Counted from the first letter of the stretch, positions 8,073 to 16,318 are shown. The stretch: DNA of 64,000 nt from Ideonella sp. (GCA_016721465.1 JADKIA010000030.1:248001-312000), one strand, 5' to 3'. Numbers and translations: made by a program. The notes: generated by a model from the letters alone, not told the origin.

Positions 8073-9119
8073 ATGACCCTGCCCAAGCTGGCCCTGACAC
8101 CGTGGATGGCCGCATCGCTGTTGCTGAGCAGCGGCGCGATGGCGCAGACCAAGACGCTGTACATCGGCATGAACGGCGGCACGATGGAAAAGAGCTACGT
8201 CGAGCACGTGTTTCCGGCCTTCGAGAAGGCCAACAACGTGAAGGTGGTGGTGGTGCCCGGCACCTCATCTGAAGTGTTGGCCAAGGTGCAGGCCAGCAAG
8301 GACAAGCCGCCCATGCACGTGATGTTCCTCGACGATGGCGTGATGTACCGCGCCATCGGCATGGGCCTGTGCCAGAAGATGAAACCCAGCCCCGTGCTGG
8401 GCGAGCTCTACCCGGTGGCGCGCATGAAGGGCGACATGGCCACCGGCGTGAGCCTGGGCATGACCGGCCTGGCCTACAACAAGAAGATGTACACCGAGAA
8501 GGGCTGGGCCGCGCCCACCTCGTGGATGGACCTGGCCGACCCCAAGCTCAAGGGCAAGGTGGTGTTCCAGTCCATGCCCTCGTCCACCTTCGGCCTGCAC
8601 GGCTTCATGATGTTCAACCGCATCCAGGGCGGTGACGACCGCAACGTCGAGCCGGGCTTCAACGCCTGGCGCGCCAAGATCGGCGGCAACGTGATCGAGT
8701 ACATCCCCAACTCGGCCAAGATCAGCGAGATGGTGCAGACCGGCGAGGCCGCGCTGTTCCCGCTCACGCCCACGCAGGTGGAGGTGCTCAAGGGCAAGGG
8801 CGTGCCGGTGGAATACGCGCAGCCCAAGGAGGGCTCGGTGGTGTTGATCACCGCGCAGTGCGTGGTGGCCAACACGCCGGACGCCGATCTGGCGCAGAAG
8901 CTGGCCGAGCACATCCTCGCGGCCGATTCGCAGAGCAAGCTGCTGGAGGTGGCGGCGCAGCTGCCCACCAACAGCAAGGCCACGGCCAGTGGCGCCGGGG
9001 CGGCCACGCTGACGCAGATCGCCGGCTACATGAAGACCGCGGTGGCGGTCGACTGGGACAGCGTGAACGAGAACCGCCCGAAGTGGAACGAGCGCTGGAA
9101 CAAGACCATCGAGAAGTGA
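8073..9119 (+). CDS. ABC transporter periplasmic substrate-binding protein (PotD-like)
   Basis: 348 residues with a signal peptide (TPWMAASLLLSSGAMAQ, cleavage after AMA at about residue 25) followed by TLYIGMNGGTMEKSY. It belongs to the extracellular solute-binding protein family that includes PotD (mixed alpha/beta lobes, motifs such as GVSLGMTGLAYNKKMYTEKG). It should capture the substrate in the periplasm and hand it to the PotB/PotC-like channel. A Shine-Dalgarno GAGGAG precedes the ATG. Its position after the oxidase genes rather than next to the permeases is unusual but still within the same operon. Confidence 0.92.
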   Translation: MTLPKLALTPWMAASLLLSSGAMAQTKTLYIGMNGGTMEKSYVEHVFPAFEKANNVKVVVVPGTSSEVLAKVQASKDKPPMHVMFLDDGVMYRAIGMGLCQKMKPSPVLGELYPVARMKGDMATGVSLGMTGLAYNKKMYTEKGWAAPTSWMDLADPKLKGKVVFQSMPSSTFGLHGFMMFNRIQGGDDRNVEPGFNAWRAKIGGNVIEYIPNSAKISEMVQTGEAALFPLTPTQVEVLKGKGVPVEYAQPKEGSVVLITAQCVVANTPDADLAQKLAEHILAADSQSKLLEVAAQLPTNSKATASGAGAATLTQIAGYMKTAVAVDWDSVNENRPKWNERWNKTIEK

Positions 9120-9126
9120 GCTGACC

Positions 9127-10551
9127 ATGACGCGCGCCTCTGATTTCGGCCTGATCGGCCTGGCCGTGATGGGCCAGAACCTGGTGCTCAACGTCGAAAG
9201 CCGTGGCTTCCAGGTCAGCGTCTACAACCGCACACCGGCGGTCACCGACGAGTTCGTCGCGGCCCATCCGGGCAAGCGCCTGGTGGGCACGCCCACGCTC
9301 GAGGCCTTCGTGCAGAGCCTGGCGCGGCCGCGCAAGCTGATGATCATGGTGAAGGCCGGCGCGGCGGTGGACGCGGTGATCGAGCAGCTGATCCCGCTGC
9401 TGGAGCCGGACGACATCGTCATCGACGGCGGCAACAGCCTGTACACCGACACCGAGCGGCGCGACGCCTGGCTGACCGCCCAGGGGCTGCGCTTCATCGG
9501 CGCCGGCGTGTCGGGCGGCGAGGAGGGCGCCCGCAAGGGCCCGGCCATCATGCCGGGCGGGCCGGCCAGCACCTGGGGCCTGATGCGCCCGATCTTCGAA
9601 GCGATCGCGGCAAAGGTGGACGGCGAGCCCTGCGTGATGCACATCGGCCCGGGTGGCGCGGGCCACTACGTGAAGATGATCCACAACGGCATCGAGTACG
9701 GCGACATGCAGCTGATCTGCGAGGCCTACGCGATCTTCAAGGCCGCCGGCTTGAGCACCGACGAGATGGCGGCCGTCTTCAACCGCTGGAACGAGGGCGA
9801 GCTGCAGAGCTACCTGATCCAGATCACCGGCAAGGCGCTGGAGCAGCGCGACACCGAGACCGGCCAGCCCATCGTCGAGCTGATCCTCGACCAGGCCGGT
9901 CAGAAGGGCACGGGGCAGTGGACGCTGCTCAACGCGGCCGAGAACGCCGTGGTCATCAGCACCATCAATGCGGCCGTGGAAGCGCGCGTGCTGTCGTCGC
10001 AGAAGGCGCTGCGCGTCAGGGCCAGCACCCAGCTGCAGGGCCCATCACCGAACATCAGCGGCGTCGACCGTGCGACGCTGGTGAACCAGGTGCACGAAGC
10101 GCTGTACGCGTCCAAGGTCGTCAGCTACGCCCAGGGCCTGGATCTGATGCGCACCATGGGCGAGAAGAAGGCCTGGGGCCTCGACCTGGGCGGCATCGCG
10201 GCCATCTGGCGTGGTGGCTGCATCATCCGCGCGCGCTTCCTGAACCGCATCACCGAGGCCTACCGCGCCGATCCAGGCCTGCAGCACCTGATGCTCGCAC
10301 CGTTCTTTGTCGAGGTGCTCAACCGCGCGCAGCAGCCCTGGCGCGAGGTGGTGGCGCTGGCCGTGCGCCACGGCATCGCGGTGCCGGCCTTCGGTGCGTC
10401 GCTGGGCTATTTCGACAGCCTGCGCAGCGCACGCCTGCCGGCCAATCTGCTGCAGGCGCAGCGCGACTTCTTCGGCGCGCACACCTACGAGCGGGTGGAC
10501 AAGCCGGCAGGGCAGTGGTTTCACACGGCCTGGCCCGAGGTGATTGGCTGA
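9127..10551 (+). CDS. gnd: 6-phosphogluconate dehydrogenase (decarboxylating)
   Basis: 474 residues, the usual length of the long-form enzyme. The N-terminal NADP-binding segment reads GLIGLAVMGQNLVLN with the NRT motif near residue 37. The substrate/catalytic signature is present (SGGEEGARKGP, with the Lys in HYVKMIHNGIEYGD), as is the C-terminal block ILDQAGQKGTGQWT. The enzyme oxidises 6-phosphogluconate to ribulose 5-phosphate plus CO2. It starts only 7 nt after the binding-protein stop, so it is apparently the last gene of the transporter/oxidase operon. That is an odd partner for polyamine- or opine-type catabolism, unless the imported compound carries a sugar moiety. Confidence 0.93.
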   Translation: MTRASDFGLIGLAVMGQNLVLNVESRGFQVSVYNRTPAVTDEFVAAHPGKRLVGTPTLEAFVQSLARPRKLMIMVKAGAAVDAVIEQLIPLLEPDDIVIDGGNSLYTDTERRDAWLTAQGLRFIGAGVSGGEEGARKGPAIMPGGPASTWGLMRPIFEAIAAKVDGEPCVMHIGPGGAGHYVKMIHNGIEYGDMQLICEAYAIFKAAGLSTDEMAAVFNRWNEGELQSYLIQITGKALEQRDTETGQPIVELILDQAGQKGTGQWTLLNAAENAVVISTINAAVEARVLSSQKALRVRASTQLQGPSPNISGVDRATLVNQVHEALYASKVVSYAQGLDLMRTMGEKKAWGLDLGGIAAIWRGGCIIRARFLNRITEAYRADPGLQHLMLAPFFVEVLNRAQQPWREVVALAVRHGIAVPAFGASLGYFDSLRSARLPANLLQAQRDFFGAHTYERVDKPAGQWFHTAWPEVIG

Positions 10552-10554
10552 AGC

Positions 10555-10608
10555 GGCCACCGAGGCTGTCGCGCAGAACGCACATTGCCCGGGGCCGGAC
10601 AGATCTTG
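10555..10608 (+). repeat. 54-bp direct repeat, copy 1 (upstream of the TRAP operon)
   Basis: This 54-nt stretch, beginning GGCCACCGAGGCTGTCGC, recurs at 13966-14019 with three mismatches (positions 20, 35 and 50 of the repeat by eye). It starts 3 nt after the 6-phosphogluconate dehydrogenase stop and contains a degenerate Crp-type box. The two copies bracket the three TRAP genes. Confidence 0.85.
10586..10601. promoter_or_regulatory. Degenerate TGTC-N8-GACA box (TGCC left half)
   Basis: TGCCCGGGGCCGGACA differs by one base from the perfect box at 13997-14012 and is followed by GAT as in that copy. It lies 226 nt upstream of the TRAP binding-protein start, so it is more distant than the other boxes and may be a weak or relict site. 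Confidence 0.4.
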
Positions 10609-10674
10609 CACTCGCCCAAGGCGAAGCGCGCCGGTGCCTGAGGCCTCGGATCCAGACGGCAGGGCCCGGGCCAT

Positions 10675-10688
10675 CTGATGCAGATCAA
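10675..10688. promoter_or_regulatory. FNR/ANR-type box upstream of the TRAP operon
   Basis: CTGAT-GCAG-ATCAA matches the FNR/ANR consensus TTGAT-N4-ATCAA at nine of ten conserved positions. It lies 139 nt upstream of the TRAP binding-protein ATG. It suggests oxygen-responsive control of the transporter; no FNR protein of the oxygen-sensing type was recognised in the window. Confidence 0.5.
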
Positions 10689-10827
10689 ACGGCGTGCATC
10701 CGGCGAGGCGCCGTTGTGGAAACCCGCAGTGCGCTGCAACGCCGGTGAGTGCATGCTGCACGTCCATCGGCTGCCGGCTCGTTGCGCGCGAGCCGCTCGA
10801 AACTCACCACCCCCCAAGGAGCACACG

Positions 10828-11844
10828 ATGAACAAACGCCAATTCGCGACCGCCGTCGCCGCGGCCCTCGTCCTGTCGGCCATGGCCGCCCCCGCGGCGG
10901 CCCAGCAGCCGCTGGTGATCAAGTTCAGCCACGTGGTGGCTCAGGACACGCCCAAGGGCAAGGCGAGCGAGTTCTTCGCCAAGCGCGCCGGCGAGCTGAC
11001 CAAGGGCCGCGTGAAGGTGGAGGTCTATGCCAACAGCACCTTGTACAAGGACAAGGAAGAGATGGAGGCGCTGCAGATCGGCGCCGTGCAGATGCTGGCA
11101 CCGTCGCTGGCCAAGTTCGGGCCGCTGGGCGTGCGCGAGTTCGAGGTCTTCGACCTGCCGTTCATCTTCGACAACACCGAGGAACTGCACAAGGTGACCA
11201 CCGGCGCAGTGGGCAAGATGCTGTTCTCCAAGCTCGAGACCAAGGGGATCACCGGCCTGGCCTACTGGGACAACGGCTTCAAGTCCTTCAGCGCCAACAA
11301 GCCGCTGAAGACGCCGGATGACTTCAAGGGCCAGAAGATGCGCATCCAGTCGAGCAAGGTGCTCGAGGCGCAGATGCGCGCGGTGGGCGCGCTGCCGCAG
11401 GTGATGGCCTTCTCCGAGGTCTACCAGGCGCTGCAGACGGGCGTGGTCGACGGCACCGAAAACCCGCACAGCAATCTGTACACGCAGAAGATGCACGAGG
11501 TGCAGAAGCACGTCACCCTCACCGAGCACGGCTACCTCGGCTATGCGGTGATCACCAACAAGAAGTTCTGGGACGGGCTGCCTGCCGACATCCGCGGCGC
11601 GCTCGAGCAGGCGATGAAGGAGAGCACCGTCTACGCCAACAAGATCGCCCGCGAGGAGAACGACGCCGCGCTGGCGGCGGTGAAGGCCTCGGGCAAGACG
11701 CAGGTCTACACGCCCACGTCGGCCGAGCGCCTGGCGATCAAGAAGGCGATGGTGAAGGTGCACAAGGAGATGGAATCGCGCATCGGCAAGGAGACGATCG
11801 AGGCCGTCTACAAGGAAACCGCCTTCGATCCGACCAAGTTGTGA
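10828..11844 (+). CDS. TRAP transporter substrate-binding protein (DctP family)
   Basis: About 338 residues from ATG 10828, preceded by AAGGA at 10816-10820; the longer upstream frame would displace the signal peptide (MNKRQFATAVAAALVL...APAAAQ). The mature part shows DctP features: IKFSHVVAQDTPKGKA at the N-terminus, the Arg-containing GQKMRIQSSKV and QTGVVDGTENP, the segment that lines the carboxylate pocket. It binds an organic acid in the periplasm and delivers it to the Q/M membrane pair encoded directly downstream. TRAP systems are sodium-driven secondary importers. Confidence 0.94.
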   Translation: MNKRQFATAVAAALVLSAMAAPAAAQQPLVIKFSHVVAQDTPKGKASEFFAKRAGELTKGRVKVEVYANSTLYKDKEEMEALQIGAVQMLAPSLAKFGPLGVREFEVFDLPFIFDNTEELHKVTTGAVGKMLFSKLETKGITGLAYWDNGFKSFSANKPLKTPDDFKGQKMRIQSSKVLEAQMRAVGALPQVMAFSEVYQALQTGVVDGTENPHSNLYTQKMHEVQKHVTLTEHGYLGYAVITNKKFWDGLPADIRGALEQAMKESTVYANKIAREENDAALAAVKASGKTQVYTPTSAERLAIKKAMVKVHKEMESRIGKETIEAVYKETAFDPTKL

Positions 11845-11909
11845 GTTGAGAAGTGGCGCCCGCGGCACCGACCCGCGGCCGCCTTGCCAGGGGCAGGAGG
11901 AGACAAGAC

Positions 11910-12644
11910 ATGCTCAAGGTGCTGGACCATCTCGAGGAATGGCTGATCACCTTCCTCATCGGCGCGGCGACGCTGATCATCTTCACCGCCGTGGTGCACC
12001 GCTATGCCTCGGGCGTGGCGATCCCGGTCGTGCAGGACTGGCTGCTGACGCTCAACTTCGGCTGGGCGCAGGAGCTGTGCATCATCATGTTCGTGTGGAT
12101 GGCCAAGTTCGGTGCCGCCTATGGCGTGCGCACCGGCATCCACGTCGGCGTGGACGTGCTCATCAACCGGCTGAACGACCGCAACCGCTCGCGCTTCGTC
12201 GTCTTCGGCCTGCTCGCCGGCGCCTGTTTCACCGGCATTGTCGGCACGCTGGGCGCGCGTTTCGTCTGGGAGAACGGCGCGCACCACGCGGTCTTCCAGG
12301 CGCTGGGCCTGAAGATGGACGGCCTCTTCGAGGGCCCGACCACGCCCGACCTCGAATGGCCGACCTGGGTCGTCTACTCGGCGGTGCCGTTCGGCTCGTA
12401 CCTGATGTGCTTCCGCTTCCTGCAGGTGTGCGTGGGCTTCATGCGCACCGGCGAGCTGCCGCACCACGATCACGGCGCGGTCGAAGGCCTCGACAAGGTG
12501 GTGCTGCCGGAGCCCGGCGCGGAAGACAAGATCTACCGCATGGACGACGCGGTGCATCCGCACGACCTGAGGCCGCCCCATCTCGGGGACGATCCACCGC
12601 GCGATGCGGGCGGCGAGCGGCGTGACGACGGGGGGCGGTCATGA
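11910..12644 (+). CDS. TRAP transporter small permease (DctQ family)
   Basis: About 244 residues from ATG 11910 (Shine-Dalgarno AGGAGGAGA just upstream). Four hydrophobic helices are visible: WLITFLIGAATLIIF, ELCIIMFVWMAKF, VVFGLLAGACFTGIV and WVVYSAVPFGSYLMC. The C-terminal ~65 residues are unusually long, acidic and Pro/His-rich (EGLDKVVLPEPGAEDK...DDAVHPHDLRPPHLGDDPPRD), beyond the normal ~170-residue family length; their role is unclear. Its stop overlaps the start of the large permease (ATGA). Confidence 0.9.
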   Translation: MLKVLDHLEEWLITFLIGAATLIIFTAVVHRYASGVAIPVVQDWLLTLNFGWAQELCIIMFVWMAKFGAAYGVRTGIHVGVDVLINRLNDRNRSRFVVFGLLAGACFTGIVGTLGARFVWENGAHHAVFQALGLKMDGLFEGPTTPDLEWPTWVVYSAVPFGSYLMCFRFLQVCVGFMRTGELPHHDHGAVEGLDKVVLPEPGAEDKIYRMDDAVHPHDLRPPHLGDDPPRDAGGERRDDGGRS

Positions 12645-13924
12645 ACACGATCATCATCTTCACGCTGCTCGTCGTGCTCATGCTGAGCGGCATGCCGATC
12701 TCGATCTCGCTCGGCCTGACGGTGCTGAACTTCCTGTTCTTCATGACGCAGGTGCCGATCGAGTCGGTGGCGCTCAAGCTGTTCACCGGCATCGAGAAGT
12801 TCGAGATCATGGCGATCCCGTTCTTCATCCTGGCCGGCAACTTCCTGACCCACGGGGGCGTGGCGCGGCGGATGATCAATTTCGCCACCTCGATGGTCGG
12901 CCATTACTACGGCGGCCTCGGGCTGGCTGGCGTGGTCGCCTGCGCGTTGTTCGCGGCGGTGTCGGGGTCGTCGCCGGCCACCGTGGTGGCGATCGGCTCG
13001 ATCCTCATGCCGGCGATGGTGAAGGCGGGCTTCCCCAAGCGTTTCGGCGCGGGCGTGCTCACCACCTCGGGCGCGCTCGGCATCCTGATCCCGCCGTCGA
13101 TCGTGATGGTGATGTACTCGGTGTCGACCAACACCTCGGTGGGCGCGCTGTTCATGGCCGGCGTCGTGCCCGGCATCGTGCTGGCGACGATGCTCGGCAT
13201 CACCACCTGGTACCGCGCGCGCAGCAACAACTACCCGCGCCAGCCCAAGGCGAGCTGGGCCGAGCGGCTGAAGGCCTTCCGCGACTCGGTGTGGGGGCTG
13301 CTGCTCATCGTCATCGTGATGGGCGGCATCTACTCGGGCCTGTTCACGCCCACCGAGGCGGCCGCGATGAGCGCGGTGTGGGCCTTCATCGCCGCGGTGT
13401 TCATCTACAAGGACCTCGGGCTCAGGGACGTGCCACGCGTGCTGCTGGCCTCGGCCAACATGAGCGCGATGCTGCTGTACATCATCACCAACGCGGTGTT
13501 GTTCTCGTTCCTGATGACGCACGAAAACATCCCGCAGGCGATGGCCGACGCGATGATCGGCACCGGCGTGGGGAAGATCGGCTTCCTGCTCATCGCCAAC
13601 GTGCTGCTGCTGGCCGCGGGCAACTTCATGGAGCCGTCCTCGATCGTGCTGATCCTGGCGCCGATCCTGTTCCCGATCGCCATGAAGCTCGGCATCGACC
13701 CCGTGCACTTCGGCATCGTCATGACGGTGAACATGGAGGTCGGCATGTGCCACCCGCCGGTGGGGCTGAACCTGTACGTGGCCTCGGGCATCACCAAGAT
13801 GGGCATCACCGAGCTGACCATCGCCGTGTGGCCCTGGCTGCTGACGATGCTGGTCTTCCTCGTGCTCGTCACCTACTGGCCGACGATGACGATCTGGCTG
13901 CCGAGGGCGCTCGGCATGATGTGA
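12641..13924 (+). CDS. TRAP transporter large permease (DctM family)
   Basis: 427 residues and about 12 hydrophobic segments, the standard length of the ion-coupled large subunit. Family landmarks include GGVARRMINFA (residues ~67-77), the SGSSPATVVAIGSILMPAMVK block (~108-128) and LMTHENIPQAMAD. The protein carries the substrate and co-transported sodium across the inner membrane in complex with the small permease. Last gene of the P-Q-M unit; 41 nt later the second 54-bp repeat begins, ahead of the porin. Confidence 0.94.
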   Translation: MNTIIIFTLLVVLMLSGMPISISLGLTVLNFLFFMTQVPIESVALKLFTGIEKFEIMAIPFFILAGNFLTHGGVARRMINFATSMVGHYYGGLGLAGVVACALFAAVSGSSPATVVAIGSILMPAMVKAGFPKRFGAGVLTTSGALGILIPPSIVMVMYSVSTNTSVGALFMAGVVPGIVLATMLGITTWYRARSNNYPRQPKASWAERLKAFRDSVWGLLLIVIVMGGIYSGLFTPTEAAAMSAVWAFIAAVFIYKDLGLRDVPRVLLASANMSAMLLYIITNAVLFSFLMTHENIPQAMADAMIGTGVGKIGFLLIANVLLLAAGNFMEPSSIVLILAPILFPIAMKLGIDPVHFGIVMTVNMEVGMCHPPVGLNLYVASGITKMGITELTIAVWPWLLTMLVFLVLVTYWPTMTIWLPRALGMM

Positions 13925-13965
13925 CCGACCGGCGGAGGGTCGCGCAAGCGGATGGTCATGGTGAA

Positions 13966-14019
13966 GGCCACCGAGGCTGTCGCACAGAACGCACATTGTC
14001 CGGGGCCGGACAGATTTTG
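13966..14019 (+). repeat. 54-bp direct repeat, copy 2 (upstream of the porin)
   Basis: Near-identical to 10555-10608 (three mismatches by eye). It ends 88 nt before the porin start and carries a perfect TGTC-N8-GACA palindrome. Since the copies precede two separate transcription units, the repeat is more likely a duplicated control region than a coding remnant. Confidence 0.85.
13997..14012. promoter_or_regulatory. TGTC-N8-GACA palindrome (candidate Crp/Fnr-family site) before the porin
   Basis: TGTCCGGGGCCGGACA has 7-bp perfect arms around GG. The nearest edge is 96 nt from the porin start codon, almost the same distance as the equivalent boxes before both sulfatase units and the aldehyde dehydrogenase. 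Confidence 0.6.
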
Positions 14020-14107
14020 CGGGCCCAACGCTTCTAGCATTCGAACGCTTCGAGTTGGCCGGGCTTCGCATCGGCCGCCGCGCGACCTTGAACCTCAGGA
14101 GACGACC

Positions 14108-15232
14108 TTGGCCCCCATTCGCACCACCCTGCTGATCTCATCGCTGGCCCTGGCCGCCGCGGCTTCGGCGCAGACCTCGACCGTGCAACTCGAGGGCAGC
14201 GTTGGCGCCGGCCTCACGCACAAGAACCACCAGACCGGTTCGGGCACCTTGAACGAAGTCTCGCCCAACCTGCTGGTGGCTTCGTACCTGCGCTTTGGCG
14301 GCAGCGAAGACCTGGGCGGCGGGATGAAGGCCATCTTCCGCTTGGAGGCCAGCCTGAACATGGACACCGGCAACCCTGGCGGCCCGGGCGCGGGCACCAC
14401 CCCGACCAGCCTGAAGTTCTTCAACCGCCAGAGCTGGGTGGGTGTGGACATGGGCCGCGCCGGCACCCTCACGCTGGGCCGGCAGTTCCATGCCGCCACC
14501 GACCGCGCGATCCGCACGTTCGACATCTACAACGTCGGTGGCACCAGCCTGCACAACACGCCGCTGGGGCTGTTCGGCGTGAACCGCTTCAACGGCAACG
14601 ACACCCGCGTCGACAACTCGGTCAAGTACCGCTTCGGCATGCCCGGCGTGATCGACCTGGCCCTCAGCTATGGCTTCGGCGAAGTCGTCGGCAACGGCAG
14701 CCTGGGCCGCAGCTATTCGGCCGAAGTGTCGCAAACCACCGCCCTCTACAGCATCGGTGCCAGCGTGGTCAGCTTCAATGCGCCGGCGCTGGTGGCGACC
14801 ACGGGCTTTCTGCCCAAGCACGACCTGGTGACTGTCGGCGGCAATGTCAAGCTGGGCGACTTCCGCCCCTACGCGGCTTACTACAAGAGCAAGCTCGACT
14901 CGACGGTGGCGGGTCGCCTGACGCAGAAGAACAGCATCCTCGACCTCGGGCTGGCATGGGCCGGCTACAGCCAGCTGCAATTCAAGGGCAACTACGTCGA
15001 CGACAAGGGCACCAGCCTGAATGGCCTGGCCGGGCGCGACGGGCACAAGAAGACCCTGGTGCTGTCGGCCGAGTACTTCCTGTCCAAGCGCACCTCGCTC
15101 AACGCGGCCGTGTTCAACAACCGGTTCAGCGACGGCTACAAGCTCGAAGCCAACAACCTGGCCGGGTTGTCGCGTGACCCGACGGCGTCGTCGGTCTCCG
15201 GCTACTCCGCGGGCATCGTCCACACGTTCTGA
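14108..15232 (+). CDS. Gram-negative porin (OmpC-like, Burkholderiales type)
   Basis: About 374 residues from a TTG at 14108, chosen because AGGAGA lies 5 nt upstream and because it gives a proper signal peptide (MAPIRTTLLISSLALAAAASA, then QTSTVQLEG). The mature protein has the beta-barrel pattern of general porins: SVGAGLTHKN at the first strand, FNRQSWVGVDMGRAGTLTLGRQ, NSVKYRF, and a C-terminal aromatic (GIVHTF) used for outer-membrane insertion. It should form a trimeric diffusion channel. It sits directly after the TRAP operon and shares its upstream 54-bp element, suggesting joint control of outer- and inner-membrane uptake. Confidence 0.9.
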   Translation: MAPIRTTLLISSLALAAAASAQTSTVQLEGSVGAGLTHKNHQTGSGTLNEVSPNLLVASYLRFGGSEDLGGGMKAIFRLEASLNMDTGNPGGPGAGTTPTSLKFFNRQSWVGVDMGRAGTLTLGRQFHAATDRAIRTFDIYNVGGTSLHNTPLGLFGVNRFNGNDTRVDNSVKYRFGMPGVIDLALSYGFGEVVGNGSLGRSYSAEVSQTTALYSIGASVVSFNAPALVATTGFLPKHDLVTVGGNVKLGDFRPYAAYYKSKLDSTVAGRLTQKNSILDLGLAWAGYSQLQFKGNYVDDKGTSLNGLAGRDGHKKTLVLSAEYFLSKRTSLNAAVFNNRFSDGYKLEANNLAGLSRDPTASSVSGYSAGIVHTF

Positions 15233-15254
15233 GCTGCTTGCGCAGTGCGGTGAC

Positions 15255-15274
15255 ACGGGCGCTGCGGCGCCCGT
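15255..15274 (+). terminator. Intrinsic terminator after the porin
   Basis: ACGGGCGC-TGCG-GCGCCCGT forms a perfect 8-bp GC-rich stem with a 4-nt loop, followed by TTTC, 23 nt after the porin stop. It separates the porin from the convergent Crp/Fnr gene. Confidence 0.75.
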
Positions 15275-15299
15275 TTTCACGCGCTGGCGCAGTCTCGCA

Positions 15300-16043
15300 T
15301 CACAGGCGCGCTCGCTCGGCGAGCCTGGCGGGGTCGGTGATCGTGATGGCGGAATAGCGCAGCTCGATCAGCCCGTCCTTGCGCAGCTGCTGCACCGCGA
15401 AGTTGGCGCGCTGGCGGCTGACGCCCAGCCAGTCGCCCAGGTCGCTCTGTGCGATCTTCATTTGCAGCAGCAGGCCTTCCGGGCGCTTGAGCCCATACAT
15501 CATGCTCAGGGTCTGCAGCAGGCGGGCCAGCCGCAACTCCAGTGGCATCGACGGGTCTGACGCCAGACGCTCGTAGAGCATCCGGCTGCGAAAGGCCAGC
15601 TGCCGTTCGAAGGCCCGGGTCAGAGCGGGGTCCAGTTCGCGCCATCGACGAATGGCCTCGCCCGGGATCAGCAGCACGGTGGTGTCCTTCGAACGGGCAC
15701 ACAGGTCGTTCACGTGGCCCATGCCATCGAGCATGCTGATGATGCCGGCCACGTCTCCGGGCTGCAAGAAGCTCACCAGGTGCCGGTGCCCGTCGTGGCG
15801 CAGCAGCGAGGCCTCGATCGAGCCCTCGACGATCAGGCACAGCATGTCGAACGGCGCGCCGCGCTGGGCCAAGACCTCACCCTTGCTCAAGATGCGACAC
15901 CGCCCGGCGTCGACCAGCGCGTCGAGCGTCTCGGCGCGGCAATCGCGGAAGCCCAGCGCCTGTCCCAGCAATGTGCGGGCGACGGCGCGCTGCGCTTCGC
16001 GCGCCTCTTGTGTCTTGGTTTTGACAGAACTCGTGGGGGGCAT
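15300..16043 (-). CDS. Crp/Fnr family transcriptional regulator
   Basis: 247 residues. An N-terminal cyclic-nucleotide-binding-like beta roll (~residues 40-140: LSKGEVLAQRGAPFDMLCLIVEGSIEASLL, SFLQPGDVAGIISML) precedes a long dimer helix and a C-terminal winged HTH (~165-245). The recognition helix reads SRQRANFAVQQL, with R210, Q211 and F215 at the places of CRP R180, E181 and R185. The Gln matches CooA, whose sites are TGTC- rather than TGTG-type. There are no clustered N-terminal cysteines, so it is not an oxygen-sensing FNR. A TGTC-N8-GACA palindrome overlaps its codons 6-11, suggesting autoregulation. It is divergent to the GMC oxidoreductase gene. Confidence 0.9.
   Translation of the reverse strand: MPPTSSVKTKTQEAREAQRAVARTLLGQALGFRDCRAETLDALVDAGRCRILSKGEVLAQRGAPFDMLCLIVEGSIEASLLRHDGHRHLVSFLQPGDVAGIISMLDGMGHVNDLCARSKDTTVLLIPGEAIRRWRELDPALTRAFERQLAFRSRMLYERLASDPSMPLELRLARLLQTLSMMYGLKRPEGLLLQMKIAQSDLGDWLGVSRQRANFAVQQLRKDGLIELRYSAITITDPARLAERARL
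16011..16026. promoter_or_regulatory. TGTC-N8-GACA palindrome in the 5' end of the Crp/Fnr gene
   Basis: TGTCTTGGTTTTGACA; on the minus strand it reads CTGTCAA-N6-GACACA with its flanks, the same extended form as the boxes before the two sulfatase units. It overlaps codons 6-11 of the regulator and lies 293 nt upstream of the GMC oxidoreductase start. It could act as a roadblock/autorepression site. Confidence 0.5.
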
Positions 16044-16280
16044 CTTCTACGCTCCGCGCTTCGCGCCCATTCTGACGCCCGCGCCCGTCTTTGTCGCCCG
16101 GGACTCCCCGGGGGCCCGGACGCGAGCCGAGCAAACTGGAGGCACCTGCCCATCATGGAACTCTGCACCCACGCCATGGCTGCCCCTGCGAGGCTGGTTG
16201 CGATGCGGCGCAGCCGTGTCGGACGAGCACTGAGCGCCCCAAGGACGCCGCCATGCGGCGCCCGTCCCCCGCGGGGATCG

Positions 16281-16306
16281 AGGAAAGTGGCGCAGCCACA
16301 TTTCCT
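16281..16306. promoter_or_regulatory. Stem-loop just upstream of the GMC oxidoreductase start
   Basis: AGGAAAGTGGC-GCA-GCCACATTTCCT: an 11-bp stem with one bulged A and a 3-nt loop, ending 12 nt before the ATG at 16319. The 5' arm contains AGGAAA, and the real start has only a weak AAGAG ribosome site. The fold may influence translation or act as an operator; no U-tract follows. Confidence 0.5.
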
Positions 16307-16318
16307 CAAGAGCTGACC

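Noticed and set aside
10561..10590. 54-bp repeats considered as CRISPR-like or as IS ends
   Set aside because: Only two copies 3.4 kb apart in direct orientation, with no spacers, terminal inverted repeats or transposase.
12533..14071. Long minus-strand frame of 512 codons opposite the TRAP permease
   Set aside because: Composition is His/Arg/Asp-rich low complexity, typical of antisense to G+C-rich genes, and there is no ribosome site or family motif.
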